Source: Megalonaias nervosa (taxonomy: Eukaryota > Mollusca > Bivalvia > Unionida > Unionidae). Taken from it: a DNA stretch of 64,000 nt. Positions 30,093 to 42,018 of the stretch are shown here, piece by piece. The notes under the pieces were generated by a model. That model was not told where the DNA came from. It saw only the letters and a list, made by a program, of their open reading frames with translations, and ran no database searches. Numbering within the stretch: position 1 is the stretch's first letter; each line of letters begins with the position of its first letter. The DNA lies in the NCBI GenBank assembly GCA_016617855.1, contig JAECUM010003672.1:62001-126000 (forward strand). The letters are read 5' to 3'. The translations under genes and the position numbers were made by a program.

Positions 30093-31047
30093 GAGAGAGA
30101 CCTATCATCATCAGTGATTTGTAGAAGACTGGAAGCACCAGGTGATGCTGTCATGCCGGCAATCTGAATTCGATCAGTCATTCGATCATATTATGAAATG
30201 TGTTTTATCAATATGACTAATCGAGTTTTGCATAATTTTGTAACTTTATTTCTGAGAGAAAGTGAATCATTCACATGTCATATACGATTTCAATTTGTTT
30301 ATGTAACTGATTAAATTATTGTATTTTACATACGGAGGTTCGTGTTATTTAATTCTATATCTCTGCTCAGATCTATGTTATTCCATCCTAAATTTCATAT
30401 TTTATTTTATTGTTTACTCGATCCGAGCAATAACACCATGGTCGATCATCTTCTAGATAACAATAACCAAAAACCAAATATCACACATCTCCACCACCTT
30501 TTGACATTATGCATATTTGACCAGTTATGCAATTCAAATTATAATTAAACAGACGGTTAAAACTAGAACGCTTCTTTAAAACTTGCACCTTAAGTTGGTG
30601 CATGCTGAGTTGCTTCGCTTCAATATATGCTGTAATTGATATGGTAGGAGTATGCAAATTTGTACAACGCGGAGCATATATTAATTCTTGTTTCTAAAGG
30701 TTGTAATTGTATTGGTAGCATTCTGCATATATTTGGTCCCTCTGCAACATACACTATTTCCCGTTTACAAAATTACATAAAAATGTTAATATTGCTTTGG
30801 ATCGAGTAATATCTAGCCTAAGTTAAAGGAAAATATTATTGAGTTTCAAGATAAGTTCTGTAATTTTTTCTTCTTGAAATCTCTTAAGATCGTTAGTGTT
30901 TCAAGGTGACCAGCTAAACCCAGCATCTACTCACAACGGACCACATTTTTAATGTTAGCATTGTCCAGTTAATAGCTACAAAAATCTAATAATTTCTGTC
31001 TGAAAACAAATCTGTTATTTATGATAAAGATCTGTTCTCTGAGCAAC
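29221..31047. other. Host intergenic DNA with simple repeats
   Basis: No gene seen. Contains poly-A stretches at 29884-29910, (TTTTA)n at about 29943-29970 and a (GA)n tract at 30052-30101. Confidence 0.5.
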
Positions 31048-31380
31048 ACCGCTCCGGTGGCTAATGGTTTGAGTGTCCGCCTCGGATGCGGAAGGTCGTG
31101 GGTTCGAACCCCTGCCGAGTCATATCAAAGACTTACAAAAATGGTACTAACAGCTGCCTCGCTAGGCGCTCAGCAATAAGAGGTTAGTTGAAGGACTGGT
31201 CGGCCTGGTGACAGGATAATGTGACTGGTTGGGACATGATGCTAAATGTCTGCGGCATAATGCCCAAGTGCTAGACATCACTATAAACTGTCACACTGCA
31301 GACATCGTAGAGATATCAATAAAAAAAAAATTTAAAACTACCTTAACAAATCGATATCTCACACACATATCACACATTCT
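31048..31380 (+). mobile_element. tRNA-derived SINE, family A
   Basis: CCGCTCCGGTGGCTAATGG head, GGTTCGAACCCC B box, GGTCGGCCTGGTG and CTGCAGACATCGTAGAGATAT body, AC-rich tail. Confidence 0.88.
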
Positions 31381-31469
31381 CTGATCATGTAATTCATGTA
31401 GTACAAATATTAATATTTGACCTATCCAGATTTCCAGTCACATCGTAACTAGCAAACTATTTAGCATGG

Positions 31470-31603
31470 GTGTGCCAGAGAGCTTGTCAGTCGGTGGTTC
31501 TTCATGGTATTTTTCTGGGTTATTCCTCCATCAGACATACGTGCTGCCGTGTATAGTCAGGTGCTGCAAAATGGCGTTAAACCCAAAACAACAACTAGCA
31601 AAA
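31470..31603 (+). mobile_element. SINE family B fragment, 5'-truncated
   Basis: GTCGGTGGTTCTTC, a CTCCATCAGACATACGTGCTGCC-like body and AAAATGGCGTTAAACCC with an AAC-rich tail; head missing. Confidence 0.7.
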
Positions 31604-31864
31604 GATTATCTTTTAATAAAGAAAAATCTTTAGAAATGGCAAAATGTAAAGTTACAAAAATCGTATCACATAAATAGGAATCTATTACATTACCAACCTA
31701 CTCTCACCCACCCCGACCTCATTATATTTCATTGATGCATTTTAAAATACAAGCATGATGCATAACAGTAAAGTAGGTATATTCGAAAAATTTGAAACTT
31801 CATGTAAAATAATGATATAACACACTCGATAAAACGTTCTTTTAAATATAGCATCTCCGACACA

Positions 31865-32050
31865 ATTAATTCACAAACAGGCCATCTCTCACGCACCCAC
31901 CCACCCCAAGTCATACATAATGGCTGAAAATGACAGTACTGCATAGTGACACTTTGAATTAATACCCAGTGCTTCTTTAATTGACATATGTGTGACTAAT
32001 ATAACGAATAAGCCACTGATGACACGGCCGAAAATAACTGATTTAATGCA
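31865..32050 (-). repeat. Dispersed repeat, inverse copy of 27400-27560
   Basis: Inverse match over ATGGCTGAAAATGACAGTACT, CTTCTTTAATTGACAT and flanking parts. Confidence 0.65.
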
Positions 32051-32897
32051 GCAGCGTACTAACAGGGCGCGGACAGGGCGGTTGCCCCGGGCGCCAATGG
32101 TTTTGGGGAGCCAAAACCACGGGCGTCAAAGGTCTTGGTGCTCCAAAACCCCTTGGGGCCAACATCGTCGCCCCAGGCGCCAATTACAATTAGTACGCAA
32201 ACGATTTAATGATCTGTCTTTGTTGCCACCACATTTTTGCATTACTTACACCATCTTAAATTCCTCCACCGGTATAGGCCACTCATTCGTGCGCGCCTGG
32301 CCTAGTGTACGGAGCATCATGGGAGGATAGGGTACCAGGCTATACGAGTCCCTGTTCCCTAATCAATCCCGTTTTCGACCCCGAAACTTTTCTTTCCTAC
32401 TGCAAAGAACTGCATTGACTAGGTTAAAAAACGGTTTTAGAGTGTGTGAACCATGAATTGTGGCTACATCACTTCAAATTATCATTACATAAACTAGATA
32501 TTGTAATTGATTCTAATTGTCTGAAGTGCTTATTATTGTAAGTGCAAATAGGTAAATATATTTAATCAAATGCCATTAGTACAACAATCTCTTTTCTCTT
32601 CGTTTCCCAAACTTCACCAAAAAACTAAGTTCCAGACATTGACATTCATAACTGAACTGACCCCATAAATATGCAGTTGCGAAGCTGGGTTATTTTCTGT
32701 TAGTGGCCACCTTGGTTTGAATACATGACCACCATGGTGTGATGACGTATGTTCATGGCTGTAGATATTCATACTGTTTGTTTCAAAATTGCTTTGAAAT
32801 TTTCTGGATTTGCCATTTTTATGTGAAGTTTTAGAAATAAACAAAACATAAACCTGCTGTTCAGATGGATGTTCATTAAGCATTTTTTACCCATTAG
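32051..32897. other. Host intergenic DNA with a GC-rich repeat-like patch
   Basis: At 32070-32190, GGGCGCCAATGG and CCAAAACC-type strings alternate in both orientations, giving a GC-rich self-complementary block. Nothing else recognised. Confidence 0.4.
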
Positions 32898-33026
32898 CAA
32901 TTACCATAATTTAATCAATGTACTCCTGTCAGGCAGAATTAATTACCATAATTTAAACGGAGTACTCCTGTCAGGCAGAATTAATTACCATAATTTAAAC
33001 AGGGTACTCCTGTCTGACAAAAGTAA
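32898..33026 (+). repeat. Minisatellite, 48-bp unit, nearly three copies
   Basis: AATTACCATAATTTAA and TACTCCTGTCAGGCAGA repeat with a 48-base period. Confidence 0.9.
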
Positions 33027-33651
33027 TTACAAATGCATAGTTAATGCTGCGTTTATTTGAAGTCATGTTGCCCAAATTCAAAATGGGCACATACACTAAA
33101 ATGGTACACAAACCTTAATCATTGTGATAACTGACAGCGGCATCAATTGATTGTTGTTTTGACGACCTGTAAACCTTGCGTAAATGTCTGACCTACTTTT
33201 GCAACTGACAATCATCTCTCACGAAGTCCTGTCTGCAAAATCCACAATTTCCACTCAGTTCATCGGTTCAAACGAGCAACTTTTCAAGAAAGATTTATGC
33301 CAATGTCAGAAAGTTAAAAATATAAAAGGAATGAAAATTGAATACTTACATTACAATATTTTTTTCCCGAATCTCAACAACTGCCAACACCAGTTCTAGA
33401 TGTCTGTGTATCAGCTGATATACACGTGCACGCTCACTACTTGTTTACATTCGTCAAGAATGTGCAAATGTGCATATGTTATCTCTAAGTGGGCCTAGAT
33501 TGCGGAATGAGAACGCGACCTCTTCAAGGTCTGAATATATTAACCAAGAAACAAATATGTGACGTTTATGGAAAGTTGCGGAGACAAATTTGTGTTGCCT
33601 GCTTAAAAGACCTAGGGAGAGGCAATGCGAGTTTTGTTGGTTTTAGTGGTA

Positions 33652-33795
33652 CTTGAAAATATATTATTGGCTAAATCAAGCTGAGGAAATGGTGCAAAGT
33701 GCCGTTCTCAAGGACACTGGGCGGGTATCAAGCTCGTGACCCTTGGGGATTGCAAGTCCGACGCTGTACCAACTAAGCTATCACGACAATGCCGG
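33652..33795 (-). mobile_element. tRNA-like SINE fragment, third family
   Basis: On the minus strand, GTCGTGATAGCTTAGTTGGTA resembles a tRNA 5' half with A box, and GGGTCACGAGCTTGATACCC the B-box region. The bases that follow do not match families A or B. It does not fold as a full tRNA, so it is a retroposon head and not a gene. Confidence 0.5.
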
Positions 33796-34156
33796 TAGTG
33801 TACCGTATTTACTGTTTTGTTATCCAACCAAAATTGAATATGGCAGATATTTTTGAGTGTATAGGTAATGAATGTCAATGATTGTTTTTGATGATTTAAA
33901 CGGTACTTTTAAGCAATTATTGACCATATTGTGATGAGAAAATGATATTATGAAAGAAAGCCACGACCTTAGATTATGAATTATACGCTCTAGCAACCGA
34001 GCTAACTCGGTTCCTATTCGGGAGTTAAAACATTGATATGAAGCGCGTTTAAGAACTATGTACACACATATGTGCAGATTGTACATTTCTTTTCATTTGA
34101 TCAGATTATAACATGTTTTGGATATAATTTACATTCACATTATTATATACGTTAAA

Positions 34157-34228
34157 GCAAAGCGCTCGTGAAAACGACAGTTGGAAAAGCAAGCAAAGCG
34201 CTCGTGAAAACGACAGTTGGAATAGCTA
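34157..34228 (+). repeat. Two-copy 36-bp tandem repeat
   Basis: GCAAAGCGCTCGTGAAAACG and ACAGTTGGAA occur twice, 36 bases apart. Confidence 0.9.
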
Positions 34229-34319
34229 GCAATGGTAAGACAGATGGAGAGGCGAGGTGAATTGCTGGGTTGAGAAGCAGGGAAAGAAGGTGGAGACAAT
34301 CCAAAGACAATATGTGCCA

Positions 34320-34720
34320 TTTTAAATAAGTGGGGTTTTCCAGAAATAGTTATTAATAAAGGTGGAATAGAGAGAATTATTCTAACTTCGATGGGCGTGT
34401 TAAATGTTTAGCGGTTAGACAGAGTTAATCCTGATTAGCTAAGCTAAACGAGAGGTGTGTGTTTCACAGACGAAATTCAATACTGTAAGTTATTTCCCTC
34501 GCGAAATTAGTCAGTCTTAGTTTATGTTGGAAGCCAAGAAGTTGACTCGTGGAAAATATAAGTATTTCTCGTTATAAAGTTTTCAAGGGACGGGTGTCTG
34601 GAAGTTGAGGGACACGGACCTTAAGGGTGCAAAGAGAGATTCGGCTTCATAGTAAAGAGAGCGAGTCTCAGAAGGCACTAGGTAGTGTCTAAATTGCATA
34701 CAATATGTTCACTAATTTCC

Positions 34721-34725
<5 letters not shown>
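34320..34725 (+). repeat. Retroelement-associated repeat, copy 2
   Basis: See 28800-29220. This copy lies directly before a (GA)n tract and a Ty3/gypsy reverse transcriptase fragment. Confidence 0.5.

Positions 34726-34727
<2 letters not shown>

Positions 34728-34776
<49 letters not shown>
34728..34776 (+). repeat. (GA)n microsatellite
   Basis: About 24 GA units. Confidence 0.97.
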
Positions 34777-34781
<5 letters not shown>

Positions 34782-34782
34782 A

Positions 34783-35080
34783 ATGTCGGCATTTTCGACT
34801 CCAGATGAACATTATCAACATAAAGTGATGCCGTTTAGTATGAAAAATTATCCGTCAACATTCCAGTATATAATGAACATTATAACATCTGATCTAGATA
34901 ATTGTGACGAGTACTTCGATGAGGCCATCAACTACAACGATACCTGGAAAGATCACTTGGAAACCATTTGTAATTTGATACACTCGTGATGCAAATTTGA
35001 CAATTAATTTAGGCAAAAGTGAATTTTGCCGTGCTTGTGTTACATTTCTGTGACATATCGTATCAAGTTAAGGCTAGAGA
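34783..35080 (+). pseudogene. Ty3/gypsy reverse transcriptase fragment
   Basis: The first 68 codons (ending TGA about 34987) read FSTPDEHYQHKVMPFSMKN, then PSTFQYIMN, YFDEAINYNDTW and DHLETI, the finger/palm pattern of gypsy RT. After a frame change, LTINLGKSEFCRACVTFL continues the domain. The catalytic YxDD position reads YFDE, so the second Asp is lost. About 100 residues remain; the rest of pol is absent. Confidence 0.8.
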
Positions 35081-35836
35081 AGTTAGCTGAAGGCTGTCTC
35101 TGAATTCCTAGTGTCTGTTAGTAAGGCTTCAGGCAATTATTTAAAATGTATGTTAACGGTTTAAGAGGAATTATTTATTTAAATTATTTATTGGAATCAA
35201 AAGGGTGCTCATTGACTTTTTGGAATAAACCACTACTTTCGGATTATTGAGGATTCACATTTTGGATTATATCATTGTGGTACACAAAAAATATTAGTAC
35301 ATCAGCACATTTACAATTATAGGAATTCTTTTGGAAGAGTCTTCTTTGGAAATAAATTGATTGTTGAATTTTACCAAACTTGTTGGTTTAGGGCCTTTCT
35401 GTTACTGAGTTTGAAACCAAAGAGTCGTGATGGCGGTATTTACTATGGTTTTCAAGCCTTACGACATTCATGCCATCTATCAGGTTCCGTTTTCCGTAAG
35501 TCTGCGTAGTAATTCTTTGTTTATTTCATATCCGTTACGTTCATTTTTCACAGGCTTCCACAGTGCCCAAGTAATTTTAAATTTGCACAGGATCTCATAG
35601 CGACATTTAATTTTAATGTTAATATTTCATGCGTCATGATAGTGACCCCGCAACGAAAATCTCTTGGACTCCACATGGACATTTTCGTAATGCTAAATAT
35701 CTCTAGTGACATTTTAATCTCCAAATTCAGATGCTGTCAGTATATTGTACATCATGCTTTAATGTCTGTGCCAGAATTTTATGCAATCACTACTATTTTT
35801 TGTTTGTTGTTGTCATTCTTCTTCGTTCTCCTTGTC

Positions 35837-35838
<2 letters not shown>

Positions 35839-35885
<47 letters not shown>
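35839..35885 (+). repeat. (TTA)n microsatellite
   Basis: About 15 TTA units. Confidence 0.97.
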
Positions 35886-36152
35886 ACAACCACTTGAAAA
35901 CTTACATACTTGCAATCGTTATTTAAATGCCCGTGCCATTATTTTCTAATATTAGTAGAGAAAGAAATTAAATTCTTCGGAATTTTGTTGTTTTTTTTTT
36001 CATCTTTACACTATATTCCGTTTCTTGAAGAGTGACATAGCAACAGTAAATTGAAATTGGGCCATAACTTTGAGGTATAACATTAAACAAATTTTCACTA
36101 CGGACACACGCAGACTCCGCCTACCTGCCGAATTAGTGAGTATCCTGTGCTT

Positions 36153-36229
36153 TAGACCAACAAGTAGGTCTCCGCTTTTTTTTTTTTCCGCTGTCAGAGA
36201 AAAAAAGCGGAGACCTACTTATTGGTCTA
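36153..36229. repeat. Perfect-armed hairpin of two inverted repeat fragments
   Basis: TAGACCAACAAGTAGGTCTC...CGC plus T-run is followed, after about 18 bases, by its inverse (one mismatch). The same arm text recurs once more, diverged, at about 38982-39010 after a GC-rich strand, so this is two head-to-head copies of a repeat end. Confidence 0.75.
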
Positions 36230-36325
36230 CCTGTGCTTACGCCCGTTGGTATATTGAAATTTGTATAATATTATATCTCGTTGTCCTCGATTACCATCAG
36301 ATTGATTTTAGTTTTCTTTGTTTTC

Positions 36326-36588
36326 ATTCCGGAGCCCCGAGCGACCAAGAGATCCAAGACGCTCGCCTTTACATTACAGATTATTGATATCTAACTTCTG
36401 TCCGTATGGGATTCGAGTCTCGGATCGAAACGGCCGACGTGGATATGTGAGAAAGCTAACCAGTAGCTTCGTGTAGGTCGGTGATTCTTTTGAGAGTTTG
36501 CTTGATTCTCCCTCCACCAAAAATACACTGCAGGTCATTTATAGTCTATAATGTGCTGATAAATGGTGTTAAACCCACTAAAATAAAC
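36326..36588 (+). mobile_element. SINE family B, degenerate copy
   Basis: GGAGCCCCGAGCGACCAAGAGATC head, GGATTCGAGTCTCGG B box, GTGAGAAAGC, CCTCCACCAAAAATACACTGC and ATGGTGTTAAACCC. Confidence 0.75.
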
Positions 36589-38042
36589 CATTGTTTTCGT
36601 TCCATTTTAAGTTGGTTTACTAAGTGATTCAAGGCAACGAAGTTCACCCAAATAGTACGACAAATGTAAAATATCACATAAGAGAAGGACATGGTAATCT
36701 CATGCCAGTGTAGTAGTGGAATCTGAGTTTTTGTTTCATGTTTTGTTTTGTTTTGATTTTGTTGTTTGTTTGTTTGTTTGTTGTAAATCTCGTTTGATTT
36801 GCTGTCTTGTGATAAGTGTATTTCAAGATAGTACAAATCCCCATATTCGGTATTGCAGTCGGAATATCTCATAGCTGCTCACTTCGCATAAAAAAGAGTT
36901 GGCAAATTTGTGTTGAACATTTCAGAAGGTGATTCAGTATAATTCATTGCAATGCATTAGGTAATTACGTTAACAGCAGAGCCTTTTACTTTTATAGTGC
37001 AATTATCAGGCTTCTGTGAGAAAAGTGTCTACACTATCCATCCACGCGCCAGGCACCACACGGGGATATGAATCTGTACTATATTGTTCTTGAGATATAA
37101 TTTACAAATGTATGTGGTACATGAAAGGAAATTTTGGGGAAATGTGCATAGGCCAGTACAGAATTTGCGGTTTTAATTATTCGAAATATGCAGCTATAAT
37201 TGCATGTCCTATCCAAATGCCAAATTAGGTGAAAAGCTTGTCTTTATTCATGTGAAAGTGAAAAACAAAAGGGATTGGTAACATCCACCTCCTTACTTTT
37301 CAAATAAGTCTGTAAGGACAGTGTAACAAGACAATCCAGGTACTTATTCCTTATAAATGCCAACCAGTATGAGAATTTAGTTGGACCAATTCATATAAAA
37401 ATAGTGTTTTTATGAATGCAGGTTTACATAAAATATTTATTTTTCTTTAATATTTCCTGTGAAAAGTTAAATTCAGTACAGTATACATTTTATTTATTTG
37501 TTTTGTTTGCTTTATTGCATAGTTATATTGTGCTGTTATTTTTTGATTAATAACAATATTATTTTTTTTAAATGGGGTAAAATGATAAAATCACAAACAA
37601 ATTTAGATGTTTATGCAGGAGGGATGGATGCTACAACAGCCTGAGCTGTGAGTAGAATTAAAAACTTGAAAAGTTTAAACAAAAAGTTACAGAGGGGTTG
37701 GGGTCTTATTCTTCTAAAAGAAACAATTACATCTCTGTAGAAGATAGAAGTATAAACTTGTATTAATCTTTTTTAATAATACATTAATCTCATATCCAAA
37801 TGTATCAAGCAAGTTTGATGCTATATTCTAGCAGTAATAATAAAAACAAACAGCTGTAGCAGTAGCAGCTATATTTATATTCCGTGAGTGTATAGTTGCT
37901 TCCAAAAGAGTTATCACTAAAGTACCTTACAATAAATCACAATATCTGTAATATAAAAAGATGTATATTTATTGTACAGATAAAGTGATTTAGTGTTATG
38001 ATTTTTTTGTTGTACTTTATTGATAAAGTATCAGACTCTATA
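36589..38042. other. Host intergenic DNA, no gene seen
   Basis: AT-rich; contains (GTTT)n at about 36745-36785. No recognisable exon. Confidence 0.4.
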
Positions 38043-38050
38043 GTTGTTAC

Positions 38051-38369
38051 CAATGTTCCCTCTAAGGTGCGCGGCCTTGCAGCTGATTAGAAAATGCTGC
38101 GCAGCAGTTTCAAAATTCCACGCACAAGTTTTGGTATCAAATACATATGAGCTAAAGTTTTCTTTAATTTAAGGTAGGCCATTGAATTATTAACCTACCT
38201 ACTTATCTTTGCGTAAACGGAAGGTCAAGATCTGTGACTGTGTGCACCCGCAGCTGTGTGTACCCAGCAGACCAGCTTGTTTCTGAAAATGTTTTGCTCA
38301 CGTGGAAATGAGGCTGCTCAAACAGCCGCCAGTTCCACGCAAACAGGAAAAATATTAGAGGGAACGTTG
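38051..38369. mobile_element. hAT-type MITE with perfect 8-bp target duplication
   Basis: A 319-base element with terminal CAATGTTCCCTCTAA and its inverse TTAGAGGGAACGTTG (14 of 15 match). GTTGTTAC at 38043-38050 is repeated exactly at 38370-38377. CArTGTTCCCTCTAA ends and 8-bp duplications are typical of hAT/Tip100 elements. No transposase inside, so non-autonomous. Confidence 0.88.
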
Positions 38370-38377
38370 GTTGTTAC

Positions 38378-39972
38378 CTGTACCAGCTGCTGAAGGGAGA
38401 GAACTGACCTGCATTTCCGGTTAGAGATGACACTTAGGGGTATGTTATAATACAGCTCTATTCCCACGAAATGAAGATAAGTACTAAAAAATTCCACATT
38501 TAGATACTTAAATAAAACCTCTCCCAAGTGAAACCCACCCTGATCAACACATTTTGTGGATTTTTCAGGAGTCATATCAAATTCTTACCAATAATGTAAA
38601 GTTTAAAAGGAAAGCCAAATGGTTTCCATTGTGCAGGTTATGATGTAAAATTTTCTTGAAAGTTTTCAATCAGAATTAAACGAATGGGAGCCCCATAAAG
38701 AGGGGTACCCTCTATGTACAAAATCGGCCAGACTGAAGCGCCCCCAAGTTACATTGTTATTACTACATAGTAAGGACTATACTGACATCAACCCTGATAT
38801 TCCAGTCATGCACATGAACATCTTACATTATTGGATTTGGCCAGAACTGAAGGGATTGCTAGTGGAGGGTAGAATTGAGGAGGTGGGGAGGAACCCAGTT
38901 AGACCAGCAATTAGCTTTTTTCTTCCCTTTTTTCAAACATTACTGGTCTATTACCAGTAATTGCACCCCACCCCCCACAGAAAAAGCTGAGATCTACTTG
39001 TTGGTTTAGGGCCCACTGTGTTATGAATTATTTGCATAAACAGTTGTCTGACACAAGCCAAATGTTGAAAAAAAGATTAGCCTGAAGGGAAAACAATCAT
39101 ATTAAGTGTCAAAAACTCCACAGATTACTCCTAAGATCCATCAGACACCGGACCTTATCTATCATACTATAAAAGATACAATTAACTTTCAAACATTCCC
39201 TGGGCCCCATCCATAATCTGTGGTTTATTGTATTCATCAAGTCATCATTGACTTTTCTGCATTAGACCAAACTGAAGTTACGGGCCCCAAAATGTAAGAA
39301 TCATGCAAATTTTGTCATTATCACAGAAAGAAACTCAACAGCTGCATGCAGCCAAAACACTATCACAACATTTTTAGCCCATTTCCAGTAAATATCAGTG
39401 TTTGTATATAATGATATAATATTAAACGTAGCTGTACATGGTATATACTATAACCAGCAATTATCTCAGTAATGAAAATCTGACATCTGGAACAGGCATC
39501 ACATTGGATTACTTACCTTACTGTATGAATTAAATATTGGTTATGAAAATGTATTGGATACAATATGGCCACTTTCAAGGGGTAAATTTGACATTTTTGG
39601 ACTAATGTGCTTTCCACATGCAGCATCAGTGGGGTGGCCAATGGGTACTTTTGTACATAAACTTACTGGTGTTGAGAAAATTTCCATATAGAGGAGGTTG
39701 GCACTGGTAATGGGGTCATATAAAATGGGGACCACTGTACATAAATCACTAATTTTCAGCATATAAGAAAGTAAGTGGTGTTGCTCTCTGTGTCAACAAA
39801 TGGTGTTAGAACCATTAATGCACAAAATAGATTAGGTAATTTAAGCTACATTTTGAGATATACGTACTAGAGAATTCATCAGGCTACCGATGCATATATC
39901 ATTCTTGATGCTGAGCTGAATCAACTGTAGAGAACAGAATTGACCTCTTTCTTTTCATTTTTGATATTTCAG
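38378..39972. other. Upstream region of DET1, no coding exon recognised
   Basis: Intergenic or 5' intronic DNA. A C-run patch and repeat fragment lie near 38965-39010. TTGATATTTCAG at 39961-39972 is a plausible splice acceptor opening the exon that contains the DET1 start. Confidence 0.4.
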
Positions 39973-40040
39973 ACATCATCCCTATGGAGATAAACATAGT
40001 CTCCTTTGGTTGTAGATGATCAGCAGTCATAAGGATTATA

Positions 40041-41980
40041 ATGTATGGGTCCCATTGCAACAGAAAAGGAGGCATCGTATTCGCTGAGTCAGAGATAAAA
40101 CCAAGAAAGATTCCCAACCAAAATGTAGTTTACAGATTAGTACAAAGAGAGACTCATAGCGGAAAACCTGGCACACACTTTCACCATGCTCGTTTGTTTT
40201 ACACAAATATATTCCCCAACTTTACCATGGTTAGTGTCGAGAAGCCACCATGTTTTCTTCGTAAATTTTCCCCAGATGGTCGTTACTTTGTTGCCTTTTC
40301 ATCAGATCAGACTTCCATTGAAATTTATAACTTCCAGGGGCCTGCTGCAGCAGAGGATTTATTACAAGATGTTCGTGGGGACTACATGGCCCAAGGAAAT
40401 AATCAGGCAAATGTAAACATACGAGGCAAGTTGTTTGAACGATTCTTTAGACTAAAACATTCCACAGTAGTTGCTAACACGGGCAGCCATTTAAACAGAG
40501 AATGCAGCTTGTTCACAGATGATGGGAACTTTGTAATTGTGGGATCAGCTGTCTATGTTCCTGAAGATCCTCATCCACATTTCTATGATGTATACCGAAA
40601 TAATGAATCTCCAACGCCAAACTCAAGATCCCCATTAGAAGACTACACTCTCCATATTGTGGAACTAGAAACTGGACGATTGTGTGACACCCGGCATTTT
40701 AAATGTGATAAGATATTTTTGTCACATAATCAAGGTTTGTACTTGTACAAAGACACACTTGCAGTCTTGTCAGTTCAACAGCAGACTATACATATTTTTC
40801 ATATCACATCTGATGGTAAATTTATCGATGTGCGTAGTATTGGGACATTTTGTTATGAAGATGATGCGTTGTACTACCATTATGTAAATGAGCCTTCTAC
40901 ATTTAACCAGCAAACGCAGCGACCATTTAGTGAGCCTACAATCAATTCTCTGAAGCACAGATTGTTGGTGTTTTTGTTTAAAAGAGCAAAGGAGTCAAAT
41001 TCACTTTATGAACTTCGAAAGTTTTACCAGTATTTTGACCAATTTAGAGCACTGAGAATGTGGAAAATACAGCTCCTTGATGAGAATCATTTGTTGATTA
41101 AATATGCCAGTGAAGATGTTGTGACACTGAAAATCAATGATCCTAACTCTCAGCCATCATTCTTTGTAGTGTACAACATGATCACTACACAAGTTTTAGC
41201 AGTGTCTGAAAATACCTCAGAAGAGTTGCTGGAATTGTTTGAAAACTTCTGTGACTTTTTCCGCAATGCCACTCTTCATGCTGAGGCACAATTCCCGTGT
41301 TCCTGTTCGAGTAATATCTATGCAAGACAGATCCAGCAAAGGTTCAAGCAGACAATTATTCATGCCAAGTTTGGAGGATATACAGAGGCAGTAAAGAGAA
41401 TTTTGGCCCAGCTACCAATTAGTGCACAGTCCTACAGCAGTAGTCCTTATCTGGACCTTGCTCTGTTCAGTTATGATGACAAATGGGTGTCAGTAATGGA
41501 AAGACCCAAGGCTTGTGGAGACCATCCTATCAGGTTTAATGTTTATGAATGTTCATTTTTTTGTATAAACTATAAAGAAGAAAAGAAAATAACACAATTA
41601 TTTTTAGGCAAACCTTGCCCAGGTATAGATAAATAATTGGTATTATAATTGAATTTGTTTTAATGTAGTTTTAGATAGACTTTTAAGATAAAATATCATA
41701 TTTTTTCCTTCTTAGTTAAGCACATGTATCATGATGAGAAAAAAAGCAGATATATTAAAAGCATAAAAGGGTACTACATATTGTGAGTAGCCATCTACAG
41801 TACTTTAACCTTAGGCTCAAAATTGAAAGTACCCGTATTATTTGTACACAATAGGAATCCTAAACATTTTTGTCTTTTAAGTTTTTGTTCATGAAACCTT
41901 TTTTTCACAAATTTTAACGAAAATTTATAAGTTTGTAATCGTAATTATTAATGAACTATAGCTGGCACGGGTAATTATTT

Positions 41981-42018
<38 letters not shown>

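Noticed and set aside
30052..30101. CRISPR-like or coding repeat in the GA tract
   Set aside because: Pure dinucleotide microsatellite; the Leu-Ser repeats in translated frames are its by-product. No CRISPR array anywhere in the window.
40041..41533. DET1 as a processed retrocopy because most of it is one exon
   Set aside because: It has a proper GT-AG intron before the last exon, no poly-A tract and no breaks; one large exon is common in animal DET1 genes.
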